64,000 nucleotides of DNA from Phenylobacterium sp. (GTDB lineage: Bacteria > Pseudomonadota > Alphaproteobacteria > Caulobacterales > Caulobacteraceae), in contig NZ_WGNY01000016.1 of assembly GCF_016124325.1 (NCBI RefSeq), positions 89,148-153,147 on the forward strand, read 5' to 3'. A program made the translations under genes and the position numbers. This document shows positions 42,995 through 51,305 of the stretch, in pieces (the first letter of the stretch is position 1; every line of letters starts with the position of its first letter). The notes beneath the pieces were generated by a model. It saw only the letters and a list, made by a program, of their open reading frames with translations, searched no databases and was not told where the DNA came from.

Positions 42995-43531
42995 ATGACT
43001 GCGGAGGAGACAAGAAGCGTCCGGACCACGTTTTCGTCCGACGCCGTGCACCTGCTGCGCACCACACAGACGATCCAGTACCAGCTCAGCCAGATGGCCG
43101 ACCAGAAGGCCAATATGGTGCTGGCGGCGACCTTCGTGATCTTCACGGTCACCATCTCGCTGGCCCACGCCGGCCAGAAGCCGCTGCCGTTGCTGGTGCT
43201 CGGCGCCTCGGCCTTCGCCGCGGCCGTACTGGCGATCATGGCGGTGCTGCCGTCGGTCAAGACGCCGCCGCGCCCCGACGGCCCGGCCAACCTGCTGTTC
43301 TTCGGCTCGTTCACACAGCTGTCGGAGGCGCAGTTCGTCGACCTGCTGCTCGAAGCGGTCGCCGAGCCACGGATCATGTACGAGACCTTCGCACACGACA
43401 TCTACCAGAACGGCCGGGTGCTCGCGTTCAAGAAGTACCGCTACCTGGGCTTCGCCTACCGGGTCCTGCTGGGCGGCCTGTTCGGCAGCCTCGTGGCCTT
43501 CGTCGCGCCCTACATCCTCGCGCTCATCTAG
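42995..43531 (+). CDS. Pycsar-effector-like three-helix membrane protein (DUF5706 type)
   Basis: A 178-residue membrane protein resembling the PycTM effector of Pycsar anti-phage systems. An N-terminal helix HLLRTTQTIQYQLSQMADQKAN (residues 19-40) carries the family's ADxKAN pattern. Membrane spans lie at about 41-60, 64-86 and 156-178. The soluble middle part LFFGSFTQLSEAQFVDLLL...FAHDIYQNGRVLAFKKYRYLGFAY is also family-like. No pyrimidine nucleotide cyclase (PycC) or other defence gene is nearby. GGGGGGCGGAG precedes ATG 42995, only 22 bp past the nitroreductase stop, so it may share the rut transcript. Confidence 0.75.
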   Translation: MTAEETRSVRTTFSSDAVHLLRTTQTIQYQLSQMADQKANMVLAATFVIFTVTISLAHAGQKPLPLLVLGASAFAAAVLAIMAVLPSVKTPPRPDGPANLLFFGSFTQLSEAQFVDLLLEAVAEPRIMYETFAHDIYQNGRVLAFKKYRYLGFAYRVLLGGLFGSLVAFVAPYILALI

Positions 43532-43949
43532 CCTGAGGCGCCCAGTCGGACGGCGCCAGTTCGAAGCCCTCGAACCGGAAGCCGGGGACGACGACGCAGG
43601 CCACCAGCGTCCAGCCGCGGTCGGCCTCGGCGGCCTGCCACTCGCCGGCGCGCACCACGTGCTGGGGGCTCTGGCCGGGGGCGGCCCCGAGCCGGGTTTC
43701 CACCGTCGCTTCGCCGGGCAGGGCGGTCATCAGCTTCAGCGCCGCCCCGCCCTGGAAGATCCAGACCTCCTCGGCGTCGACGCGGTGCCAGTGCGAACGC
43801 TGCCCGGCCTCGAGCAGGAACAGGATCGAGGTGCCGGCGGCCCGGCCGTCGGGCAGGGCCGCCTCCGAGCGCCAGGTCTCCCGATACCAGCCGCCCTCCG
43901 GGTGGGGCTTCAGCTGCAGGCGGCGGATCACTTCGTCGGCGGTCTCCAT
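43524..43949 (-). CDS. Cupin-fold DUF985 family protein
   Basis: A 141-residue cupin of the DUF985 type. The N-terminus DEVIRRLQLKPHPEGGWYRETW and the later GTSILFLLEAGQRSHWHRVDAEEVWIFQGG (metal-type His-x-His) and VACVVVPGFRFEGFELAP are diagnostic. The function is unknown; sugar epimerase relatives exist. Its 3' end overlaps the end of the convergent membrane-protein gene by 8 bp. ATG 43949 fits family length. It is divergent from the adenosine deaminase gene with an 81-bp spacer. Confidence 0.88.
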   Translation of the reverse strand: METADEVIRRLQLKPHPEGGWYRETWRSEAALPDGRAAGTSILFLLEAGQRSHWHRVDAEEVWIFQGGAALKLMTALPGEATVETRLGAAPGQSPQHVVRAGEWQAAEADRGWTLVACVVVPGFRFEGFELAPSDWAPQAR

Positions 43950-44030
43950 GGGCCAACAGAACGACAAAGCCGCGCCGGGCGCCACCGCCGAACTTGACCG
44001 GAGACGCCGGCTCGGGCGGGCTCTGTGGCC

Positions 44031-45500
44031 ATGAAGCGATTCCTCCTCGGCCTCGCGGCCGCCGCCGCCCTGGCCGGTCCCGCCGCCGCCGCGCCCCCCG
44101 ACCTGTCGAAGATGGGCGCGGCCGAACTCTCGGCGTTCCTGCACGCCTTCCCCAAGGGCGGCGAGCTGCACAACCACCTGGGCGGGGGAACGCCCGCCGA
44201 GACCCTGATCGACTGGGCGGTCGAGGATGGGCTCTGCGTGGACATGACCGAGCTGGCCATCCGCTTCGCCTGCTCGGGCGAAGGGGTGAAGCCGGCCTCC
44301 CAGGTCGTCGCCGACGAGGCCTCGCGCTCGGCCCTGATCGACAGCCTGACGGTGCGCCATCCCGGCTTCCGCGACCGCTCGGGCCACGACCAGTTCTTTT
44401 CAGCTTTCGGCCGGCGGGGGACTTCGCCGAAGCGCGGCGGCGACGCGCTGGCCGACACGATGGACACCCTGGCCCGGCAGAACACCTTCTACGCCGAGCT
44501 GATGGTGACGCCGCAGGCCGTCGCCTCGCGTAGCCTGGGCGCCCGCGCGGGCTGGAAGGGCGATCCGGCGGCGACGCGCGACGCGCTGAGCGCCGCCGGC
44601 CTGGAGAAGCTCGTCCCTGCCGTGGTCGCCGACACCGACGCCATGGAGGCGCGCGCCCGCGAGATGATGCAGTGCGGGACGCCGCAGGCCCATCCGGGCT
44701 GCCAGGTGACCGTCCGCTACCTCTTCCAGGCCATCCGGCAGGGCCCGCCGGAACAGACCATGGCCCAGCTCCAGCTCGGCGTGGCGACCGTGCTGGCCGA
44801 CAGGCGCTGGGTGGGGCTGCAACTCGTGGCCCCCGAGGACGGCTACGACGCCACCCGCTACTACGGCCTGCACATGCGGATCGTGGACCTGCTCACCGAC
44901 CACGGCCGCAAGGTTCCGGTGGCGCTGCACGCCGGGGAGGTCACCCTCAAGCTCGTGACGCCGGAGTCCGCCAGCCACCGGGTGGCCGACGCCGTGCGGA
45001 TCGCAGGCGCCCGCCGCATCGGCCACGGGACCGACATCGCCGGCGAGACGGGCGCCGACAGCCTGGCCGCGGAGATGGCGGAGAAGGGGATCCTCGTGGA
45101 GGTGAACCTGCTGTCGAACCAGTCGATCCTGGAGATCGATCCGAAGGACCATCCCTACGCCTGGCTGCGGAAGAAGGGCGTGCCGGTCAGCCTGTCGACC
45201 GACGACGCGGGCATCACCCGCTCGGACCTGTCCGGAGACTACGCCGCGGCGGTGCGCAACGGGGCGACCTATGACGATCTCAGGACCTCGGCGCGCAACG
45301 CCATCGCCTTCAGCTTCCTGTCGGGCGAGGGGTTGTGGGCGGACCCGAACGTCTATCGCAAGCCGACCAAGGCCTGCGCCGGCCAGATCGGGCGCGACGA
45401 ACCGAAGGGCGCCTGCGCCGACCTGATCGCCGCCAGCGACAAGGCCCGCGAGCAGTGGCGCTACGAGCGGCTGCTGAAGGCGTTCGAGGCGGCCCACTGA
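44031..45500 (+). CDS. Exported adenosine deaminase
   Basis: A 489-residue adenosine/AMP-deaminase-fold protein with a clear signal peptide (MKRFLLGLAAAAALAGPAAA, residues 1-20), so it should act in the periplasm. Zinc and catalytic motifs are present: GGELHNHLGGG (His47, His49), VALHAGEVT (His and Glu), RRIGHGTDI (His) and SLSTDDAGITR (Asp pair). The length is well above the about 340 of cytoplasmic adenosine deaminases and like secreted ADGF-type ones. An in-frame GTG at 44025 is the alternative start. It likely converts extracytoplasmic adenosine to inosine for the purine catabolic genes that follow. Confidence 0.88.
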   Translation: MKRFLLGLAAAAALAGPAAAAPPDLSKMGAAELSAFLHAFPKGGELHNHLGGGTPAETLIDWAVEDGLCVDMTELAIRFACSGEGVKPASQVVADEASRSALIDSLTVRHPGFRDRSGHDQFFSAFGRRGTSPKRGGDALADTMDTLARQNTFYAELMVTPQAVASRSLGARAGWKGDPAATRDALSAAGLEKLVPAVVADTDAMEARAREMMQCGTPQAHPGCQVTVRYLFQAIRQGPPEQTMAQLQLGVATVLADRRWVGLQLVAPEDGYDATRYYGLHMRIVDLLTDHGRKVPVALHAGEVTLKLVTPESASHRVADAVRIAGARRIGHGTDIAGETGADSLAAEMAEKGILVEVNLLSNQSILEIDPKDHPYAWLRKKGVPVSLSTDDAGITRSDLSGDYAAAVRNGATYDDLRTSARNAIAFSFLSGEGLWADPNVYRKPTKACAGQIGRDEPKGACADLIAASDKAREQWRYERLLKAFEAAH

Positions 45501-45515
45501 GGACCCCGCAGCGTG

Positions 45516-46910
45516 TCAGGCCAGGTAGTAGCGCCACAGCAGCGTGTGGAGCAGCACGACGAAGCTGACCACGGGAAACGCCAGCACCGCGGCCTTGGTC
45601 GCGACGAGGGCCCAGCCCGTGACGGGATTGCCGTCCAGCACGTTCCGCGATCCCGCGACCAGCAGGACCAGGGCCAGGATCGGCGGGTAGAAGTACCGCC
45701 CCTGGACGCCTTCGATTATCGAGCCGCCGACGTCGCTCCACGCGGCGTACAGCGCCAGGAACACGGCGACCATCGTCACGAGCGCGACCGGCAGGGCCGC
45801 CGCGCGGACGGCTCCCCAGCCCCTGCCGCCGATGGCGATGGACCCTAGCGCCGCCAGGCCGACGATGACTTCGGCCGTCGGGTAGAACCGCAGTGGAAGC
45901 GGGGTGTCGAGCCAGCCGAGGATGCCGATGAACTGCTCGTGATAGTTGGTGTGGACGGACAGCGTCCTCAGCAGGATCGGAATCCAGTCGGCCGGGTGAT
46001 CGGCCAGGAAGCGGGCCTGGGCGCCAGCGTCGGCGAGGCTTCCGGGCGGCGGCGTCGCGGCCCAGCCCGTCGCCGAGGTCGAGATCGTCCATGCGCCGGC
46101 GGCGGCGACTGCCAGCGCGATGGCGGCCCACTTGTTCCTGCGGTCGTTCGCCGGCGCCGCGGCGAGAAGCAGGATGAGAAGGACGTATGGCGGCTTGGCG
46201 GCCGCGATCAGGCCGAAGCAGGCGGCCGCGCCCCAACACTCCAGGCGCCGCAGCGGCCGGTCATTCGACATGGCCCGCGACAGGATCGCCACGCCGAGGG
46301 CGGCGGTTCCGAACATCGGTCCGTCCTGCGAGACCGAGGCGTAGAGCGCCATCGCCATCGGCAGGGTGAGGATCGCGTAGACGAAGAGGCCCTGGCGCCT
46401 CGCGAGGCGCAGCGCGGCGAACACCAGGCCGATGGAGGCCAGGGCGTTCAGCAGCCGCGCGAGATAGAGGGTCTCCAGCACGGGCCGGCCGTAGTGGCGG
46501 CCGTAGGCGACAGCGGTTGCGGGCGGGAGATAGAACACCGGGTTGAAGGCGAGACCGGGCGATGCTGCGCCGATACGGCCGTCCAGGTGGGCTCGCCTGG
46601 CGTCGTCGAAATCGGCCGCCCGGACTTTCGCCCCGTTGTCGAACTTGATTCGCTCGAACGGGTTATCGGCGTCCATGATCGCGACGTGGGTGCGCGCGAG
46701 GATCCGCGGCTTGGGTCCGGCCTGTGAGGCGAAGCCACCGGGCCCGAAGGTCAGCATGTCGGCGCGGATCAGGTGGGTGGTCTCGTCGGCCGCTTGGAAC
46801 GGTGGCGTGACGTAGACGAGCGCCAAGCAGGTGGTGAGAGCTGCGAACAGGAACATCCAGGGCGTGACCGCATCCAGCCACGCCAGAAGAATCGCGCGAT
46901 CTCGAACCAT
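45516..46910 (-). CDS. DUF2142 family polytopic membrane protein
   Basis: A 464-residue inner-membrane protein with about 11-12 hydrophobic spans. The first external loop has YVTPPFQAADETTHLIRADML, the DUF2142 hallmark (acidic residues after TM1, as in GT-C glycosyltransferases). The last span is followed directly by the C-terminus. Related proteins are thought to be glycan-modifying, polyprenyl-phosphate-sugar-dependent enzymes. It has no evident link with the purine genes on either side, and it converges on the adenosine deaminase gene (15 bp between stops). Confidence 0.83.
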   Translation of the reverse strand: MVRDRAILLAWLDAVTPWMFLFAALTTCLALVYVTPPFQAADETTHLIRADMLTFGPGGFASQAGPKPRILARTHVAIMDADNPFERIKFDNGAKVRAADFDDARRAHLDGRIGAASPGLAFNPVFYLPPATAVAYGRHYGRPVLETLYLARLLNALASIGLVFAALRLARRQGLFVYAILTLPMAMALYASVSQDGPMFGTAALGVAILSRAMSNDRPLRRLECWGAAACFGLIAAAKPPYVLLILLLAAAPANDRRNKWAAIALAVAAAGAWTISTSATGWAATPPPGSLADAGAQARFLADHPADWIPILLRTLSVHTNYHEQFIGILGWLDTPLPLRFYPTAEVIVGLAALGSIAIGGRGWGAVRAAALPVALVTMVAVFLALYAAWSDVGGSIIEGVQGRYFYPPILALVLLVAGSRNVLDGNPVTGWALVATKAAVLAFPVVSFVVLLHTLLWRYYLA

Positions 46911-46958
46911 GCGCGATATATGCAGCCGCTAAACCCCTAGTCGAGAGCTCCTCGCCCT

Positions 46959-48287
46959 TCAGGCCTCGAAGGCCATATAGACGAAGCGAACGACGAACAG
47001 CGCCGCCAGGCCGAGCAGCAGCCAGTCGCCCCGTTCCAACCGCCGCGTCGCGATCTTCAGCAACGCATAGGCCATCACGCCGAAGGCCAGGCCGTTGGCG
47101 ATGGAGAAGGTCAGCGGAATGGCGATCAGGGTCAGGAAGGCCGGGATCGCCACGACGGGATCGTCCCAGTCGATCTCGGTCAGGGGGTGCATCATCATCC
47201 CGCCCACCAGGATCAGCGCCGGGGCCGTGGCGGCGGCCGGGATCACCCCGGCCCAGGGCGCGACGAACAGGGTGGCCAGGAACATCAGCCCGGTCACCAC
47301 GGCGGTCAGGCCCGTGCGGCCGCCGGCCGAGACGCCCGAGGCGCTCTCGATATAGCTGACGACGGTCGAGGTGCCGGCGAGCGACCCGACGATCGTGGCC
47401 GAGGCGTCGGCGAACAGGATGCGGTTCAGCCGCGGGATCGTCCCGTCGGGCTGCACGAGCCCCGCTCGCTTGCTGACGGCCACCAGCGTGCCGACGTTGT
47501 CGAACAGGTCGACGAACAGGAAGACGAACAGGATTTCCAGCAGGGCCAGTCCGAAGCCGTGGCCGCCGATACCGAGCGCGGCGGGGATGTCGAGCTGGAA
47601 GGCCGTGCCGGTCATCTCGTCGAGGCGGTAGGGCTGGGGCGACCACTGGGCGAGGCCGAGCGCCCAGCCCAGGAGCGCCGTGGCCACGATCCCGATGAAG
47701 ATCGCGCCCCGCACCTTCAGCGCCAGCAGCACCGAGAGGATCGCCAGGCCCAGCAGCCCCAGCGCAACGGTCGGCGAGTGGATGTCGCCCAGGCCCACCA
47801 GCGTCGCCTCGTTGCCGACCACCAGGCCCGCGCCCCGCAGGCCGATGAAGGCGATGAAAAGGCCGATGCCGGCCGAGATGGCCGAGAACAGCGCCCGCGG
47901 AATGGCGCTGACGATCAGTTGGCGCACGCCGGCCACGGTCAGCACCACGAACAGCACGCCCGAGATGAAGACCAGCCCCAGGGCCGTCTCCCACGGCACG
48001 CCCATGCCCTTGACCACCGTGAAGGCGAAATAGGCGTTGAGCCCCATGCCGGGCGCCAGCGCGATCGGATAGTTGGCCAGGAAGCCCATCAGGAGACAGC
48101 CGACGCCGGCCGCCAGGCAGGTCGCCGCCGCCACGCCCGCCACGGGCATGCCGGTGACGCTGAGGATCGAAGGGTTGACCAGGACGATGTAGGCCATCGT
48201 CAGGAAGGTGGTCGCCCCGGCGAGCACTTCGGTCGGGACGCTGGTCCCACGCTCGGAGAGCTTGAAGGTGCGTTCGAGGAAGCTCAT
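46959..48287 (-). CDS. NCS2 family purine permease (AzgA/GhxP type)
   Basis: A 442-residue proton-coupled permease of the AzgA/NCS2 group for adenine, guanine, hypoxanthine or xanthine. It begins LERTFKLSERGTSVPTEVLAGATTFLTMAYIVLVNP. The substrate-site helix has GMGLNAYFAFTVV, and VDLFDNVGTLVAVSKRAGL plus ASATIVGSLAGTSTVVSYIESASGVSAGGRTGL are diagnostic. Start 48287 overlaps the NUP gene stop by 4 bp (ATGA). This coupling implies that the NUP product and the permease work together to bring purine bases in. Confidence 0.93.
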   Translation of the reverse strand: MSFLERTFKLSERGTSVPTEVLAGATTFLTMAYIVLVNPSILSVTGMPVAGVAAATCLAAGVGCLLMGFLANYPIALAPGMGLNAYFAFTVVKGMGVPWETALGLVFISGVLFVVLTVAGVRQLIVSAIPRALFSAISAGIGLFIAFIGLRGAGLVVGNEATLVGLGDIHSPTVALGLLGLAILSVLLALKVRGAIFIGIVATALLGWALGLAQWSPQPYRLDEMTGTAFQLDIPAALGIGGHGFGLALLEILFVFLFVDLFDNVGTLVAVSKRAGLVQPDGTIPRLNRILFADASATIVGSLAGTSTVVSYIESASGVSAGGRTGLTAVVTGLMFLATLFVAPWAGVIPAAATAPALILVGGMMMHPLTEIDWDDPVVAIPAFLTLIAIPLTFSIANGLAFGVMAYALLKIATRRLERGDWLLLGLAALFVVRFVYMAFEA

Positions 48288-49321
48288 GGCGCGGCCTGCG
48301 GCAGGTGGTCGGCGTACTGCGGCCAGCCGGCGACCAGGGCCCTCACGACAGGCGATCCCACCCGCCAGGCGGCCTCGAAGCCGGCCTCGGCGCCGCCGGG
48401 GGCGAAGCGCACGGGCTGGGGCTCGCCGTCGCCCTCGCGAGTGTAGTTGCTGGCCGTGCGCAGCACGAGGACGCGGCGCGGGTCGACGCGTCCGCCGGGC
48501 GCGTTGACGGTGAGGGTGTCGAGGATCGCCTGCTCCTCGCCGGCCGACATGGCGAACGTGCCCTGATCGTCGGTCCAGGTCTTCACCCACGCCCGCGCCC
48601 ACTCGGTGCGGCGGTAGCCGTGCCAGAAGCGGACCGAAGCCAGGCTCGTTCCGACGAACACGCGCGGCGGGGTCTGCGCCGCCGCCTCGGTCGAGAACTT
48701 CGCGCGATCGGCGGCGAGCTGAGGGTTATCGGGGAGCGAGATGTCTTTCGTCAGGCCGTAGGCCCAGCGGACGAGGCCGGGATCGAGCCGCCAGACCATG
48801 CCGCTGAAATCGTCGGCGCGGCCCTTCTTGCCCGGCGCGTCGGCGCCGAAGGCGTAGAGGCCCCAGGGCCAGTCGGCGGGCGCCTCGCGGTCGTCGAGCT
48901 CGAACAGCGGATCGCCGTCCACCACCCAGTCGGCCCAGGCGGCGCTGCCGATCGATCCGGCCCTGGGGTCCACGCCCGCGATGCCGGCCATGATCCAGTA
49001 GGCCTTGGTCAGGTCGAAGCGAGGGTCGGCGACCAGCGAGGCGATCGAGCCCCGGGCGCGGCCCCACTCGCCCATCACCACGCCGAGCACGCCGTCCTTC
49101 GATAGCCGAACCGGGCGGACGATGCCCGGCACGGTCATGGTCTCGGTCAGAGGGTAGCGCTCCACCCATGCCTGGAACTCGCCCGGGCGGTCGCCGGTGT
49201 CGGCGCCCACCTCGAAGGCGGTCAGCACCACCACCTTGATCGGAATCGGCCTGGCGTCGGCCAGCGCCGGCAGGGGCGCGAGCAGCAGCGCGATCAGGAC
49301 AAGCAGTCGGGCCAAGCGCAC
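48284..49321 (-). CDS. NUP family protein ('purine nucleoside permease')
   Basis: A 345-residue protein with a signal peptide (residues 1-22, ending ALADA) and no further membrane span. Blocks seen are PIKVVVLTAFEVGADTGDRPGEFQAW, GVVMGEWGRARGSIASLVADPRFDL, AYWIMAGIAGVDPRAGSIGSAAWADWVVDGD, ARAWVKTWTDDQGTFAMSAGEEQAIL and VLVLRTASNYT. These match the NUP family, whose fold is related to purine/uridine phosphorylases. The family name 'permease' comes from a fungal protein. A soluble periplasmic nucleoside-cleaving or binding role fits the sequence better. It is coupled to the downstream NCS2 permease. Confidence 0.85.
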   Translation of the reverse strand: MRLARLLVLIALLLAPLPALADARPIPIKVVVLTAFEVGADTGDRPGEFQAWVERYPLTETMTVPGIVRPVRLSKDGVLGVVMGEWGRARGSIASLVADPRFDLTKAYWIMAGIAGVDPRAGSIGSAAWADWVVDGDPLFELDDREAPADWPWGLYAFGADAPGKKGRADDFSGMVWRLDPGLVRWAYGLTKDISLPDNPQLAADRAKFSTEAAAQTPPRVFVGTSLASVRFWHGYRRTEWARAWVKTWTDDQGTFAMSAGEEQAILDTLTVNAPGGRVDPRRVLVLRTASNYTREGDGEPQPVRFAPGGAEAGFEAAWRVGSPVVRALVAGWPQYADHLPQAAP

Positions 49322-49395
49322 TCCCCCAGGAACCAGCCGGGCGATAGTCGGCGGCGTCGGCCTGGCTGGGCAAGAGGCGAGTGGTCGCCAAGCCC

Positions 49396-49506
49396 GTCAT
49401 CCTCGCCCTTGTGGCGAGGATCCCTCGCGCCGGTGCCCGATCGGTGGGCGATCACCTCGGACCGGGACGTCGCGAGAGGGATTCCAGGCACAAGGCCTGG
49501 AATGAC
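49396..49506. repeat. GTCAT...ATGAC inverted-repeat element, variant copy 2
   Basis: A 111-bp element bounded by GTCAT and ATGAC. It holds two hairpins, CCTCGCC-CTTGT-GGCGAGG at the left and CCAGGC-ACAAG-GCCTGG at the right, with CCCTCGCG/CGCGAGAGGG arms inside. It lies between the NUP and guanine deaminase genes on the same strand and may uncouple them. Confidence 0.7.
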
Positions 49507-49515
49507 GGTCGGAAG

Positions 49516-50820
49516 CTATGTGTCGCGCGCATGGGCGAGGCGGCCCATCAGATAGGTGCGCTCCACGGTGCGGTCGTCGCCCAGGACCGACAGGATGAAC
49601 AGCAGCTCGGCGAGGGTCCGCGCCTGGGCTGTGCGGCGGGCCAGGAGCGGGGTCGCGGCCAGGTCCAGCACCACGAAGTCGGCCTCCTTGCCGACAGCGA
49701 AGTCGCCGACCTTGTCGTCGATGTGCAGCGCTCGGGCGCCGGCCAGGGTGGCGAGGTAGAAGGCGTGCAGCGGGTTCAGGTTGTCGCCGCGCAGCTGGCC
49801 CACCTTGTAGGCCTCGGCCATCATCTGCAGCAGGGAGAAGCTGCCGCCCCCGCCCACGTCGGTGCCGAGCGCCGTGTTCACGCCGCATCCGCAGGCCTGC
49901 TTCAGCGAGAACAGGCCGCTGCCCAGCAGCAGGTTGGACGAGGGGCAGAAGGCCGCCGAGGCGCCCGCCGCCGCCATCCGGCGCAGCGCGTCCTCGTCGG
50001 AATGGACACAGTGGGCGAAGACCGAGCGCGGCCCGACGAGGCCGTGGCGGGCGTAGACGTCGAGATAGTCGCGCGCGTCGGGGAACAGCTCGCCCACCGC
50101 GGCGATCTCCTCCGGGTTCTCCGACATGTGGGTGTGGATCAGCACGTCGGGATGGGCCGCGGCCACCTCGCCCGCCATGGCGAGCTGGGCGTCGGTGGAG
50201 GTGACCGCGAAGCGCGGCGTGATCGCGTAGCCCAGCCGCCCGCGCCCGCGCCAGGCGCGGATCAGCGCTTCGGTGTCGGCGCGGCCGGTCTCGACGGTGT
50301 CGGTCAGGCCCTCGGGCGCGCCGCGGTCCATCAGCACCTTGCCGGCGGTCAGGCGCATGTTGCAGGCCAGCGCCGCCTCGAACAGGGCGTCGGCCGAGGC
50401 CTTGTGGACCGTGCAGAACACGAGCGCGCTGGTCGTGCCGTTGGCCAGGAGCTGGTCGAGGAAGAAGGCGGCGGCCGCATCGGCGTGCGCCCGGTCGGCG
50501 AAGGCCTGCTCGGCGGGGAAGGTGTAGGTGTGCAGCCAGTCGAGCAGCCGGGTTCCCCAGGCGGCCATGACGTCGGTCTGCGGATAGTGGACGTGGGCGT
50601 CGACGAAGCCCGGCGTGATCAGCCGGCCTGGCAGCTCCACCATCTCGACGTCGTCGCCGAGGCCGGGAGCGAGGTCGGCCCAGGCGCCGCAGGCCGCCAT
50701 GTGGCCATCTTCCACCAGCAGCAGGCCATCGGGGTGATAGGCGCAGGCCTCCTCCGCGGGCGCGCGGCTGGGGTCGTCCAGCATGTGGGCGATGGCGGCG
50801 CGGTAGGCCCGGCGGGTCAT
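49516..50820 (-). CDS. guaD: Guanine deaminase
   Basis: A 434-residue zinc amidohydrolase converting guanine to xanthine and ammonia. The N-terminal metal motif is ITPGFVDAHVHYPQTD (His76, His78). Then come THMSENPEEI, FAHCVHSDEDAL and the late LGTDVGGGGSFSLLQMM, all guanine-deaminase hallmarks. The stretch LLANGTTSALVFCTVH is also typical. Its ATG overlaps the ureidoglycolate lyase stop (ATGA). It feeds the xanthine dehydrogenase encoded upstream in the same cluster. Confidence 0.95.
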   Translation of the reverse strand: MTRRAYRAAIAHMLDDPSRAPAEEACAYHPDGLLLVEDGHMAACGAWADLAPGLGDDVEMVELPGRLITPGFVDAHVHYPQTDVMAAWGTRLLDWLHTYTFPAEQAFADRAHADAAAAFFLDQLLANGTTSALVFCTVHKASADALFEAALACNMRLTAGKVLMDRGAPEGLTDTVETGRADTEALIRAWRGRGRLGYAITPRFAVTSTDAQLAMAGEVAAAHPDVLIHTHMSENPEEIAAVGELFPDARDYLDVYARHGLVGPRSVFAHCVHSDEDALRRMAAAGASAAFCPSSNLLLGSGLFSLKQACGCGVNTALGTDVGGGGSFSLLQMMAEAYKVGQLRGDNLNPLHAFYLATLAGARALHIDDKVGDFAVGKEADFVVLDLAATPLLARRTAQARTLAELLFILSVLGDDRTVERTYLMGRLAHARDT

Positions 50821-51305
50821 GCCTGGACTTCGATCCAGTCGGCCTCGGAAAGCTCGATCTCGTCGAGGTTCTCGCCCGGCCCCTCGCGGTCGACCACCAG
50901 GAAGTCGCTCTCGGCCTCCAGCGCGAGCAGGAAGTGGTGCCAGACCCCCTTGGCGTAGTTCACGCCCTGGCCGGGCGCGGCGTGGAACACCCGCACGAGC
51001 CGGGCGTCGAATGCGCCCTGCGGCGCCACGGCCACCAGGAACGGGCGCCCGCTCAGCGGCATGAAGGCCTGGCTGCCCAGCGGGTGGCGCTCGAAGATCT
51101 TCAGCACCAGCGGCGCCAGCGGCTTGGACCGGAACAGGCTGATGATCGCGTGGCCGTCGCCGACCGCCACGTCGCTGAGCGCGTTGTAGCGGGTGGTCCA
51201 GCCGTAGTTGATCGGCATGACCTCGGCGTCTTCGCTGGCCTCGATCACGTCCCCGAACGGGGCGAAGGCCTCGGCGGTCAGGGGCTCGGGGACGATGCGC
51301 CTCAC
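50817..51305 (-). CDS. allA: Ureidoglycolate lyase
   Basis: A 162-residue cupin-fold lyase splitting ureidoglycolate into glyoxylate and urea. The N-terminus RRIVPEPLTAEAFAPFGDVIEA, the FRSKPLAPLVLKIFERHPLGSQAFMPL core and VNYAKGVWHHFLLALEAESDFLVVDREG are characteristic. GTG 51305 is the start: it overlaps the PuuD stop (GTGA) and gives the standard length. The open frame continues upstream only as a shadow of puuD. It is the last ureide step before urease. Confidence 0.93.
   Translation of the reverse strand: MRRIVPEPLTAEAFAPFGDVIEASEDAEVMPINYGWTTRYNALSDVAVGDGHAIISLFRSKPLAPLVLKIFERHPLGSQAFMPLSGRPFLVAVAPQGAFDARLVRVFHAAPGQGVNYAKGVWHHFLLALEAESDFLVVDREGPGENLDEIELSEADWIEVQA

Noticed and set aside
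42995..43531. Declaring a complete Pycsar defence system
   Set aside because: No cyclase or other defence gene is present on either side, and the flanking genes are metabolic.
48284..49321. Taking the 'purine nucleoside permease' name at face value as a transporter
   Set aside because: Apart from the signal peptide there is no hydrophobic span long enough to cross a membrane.
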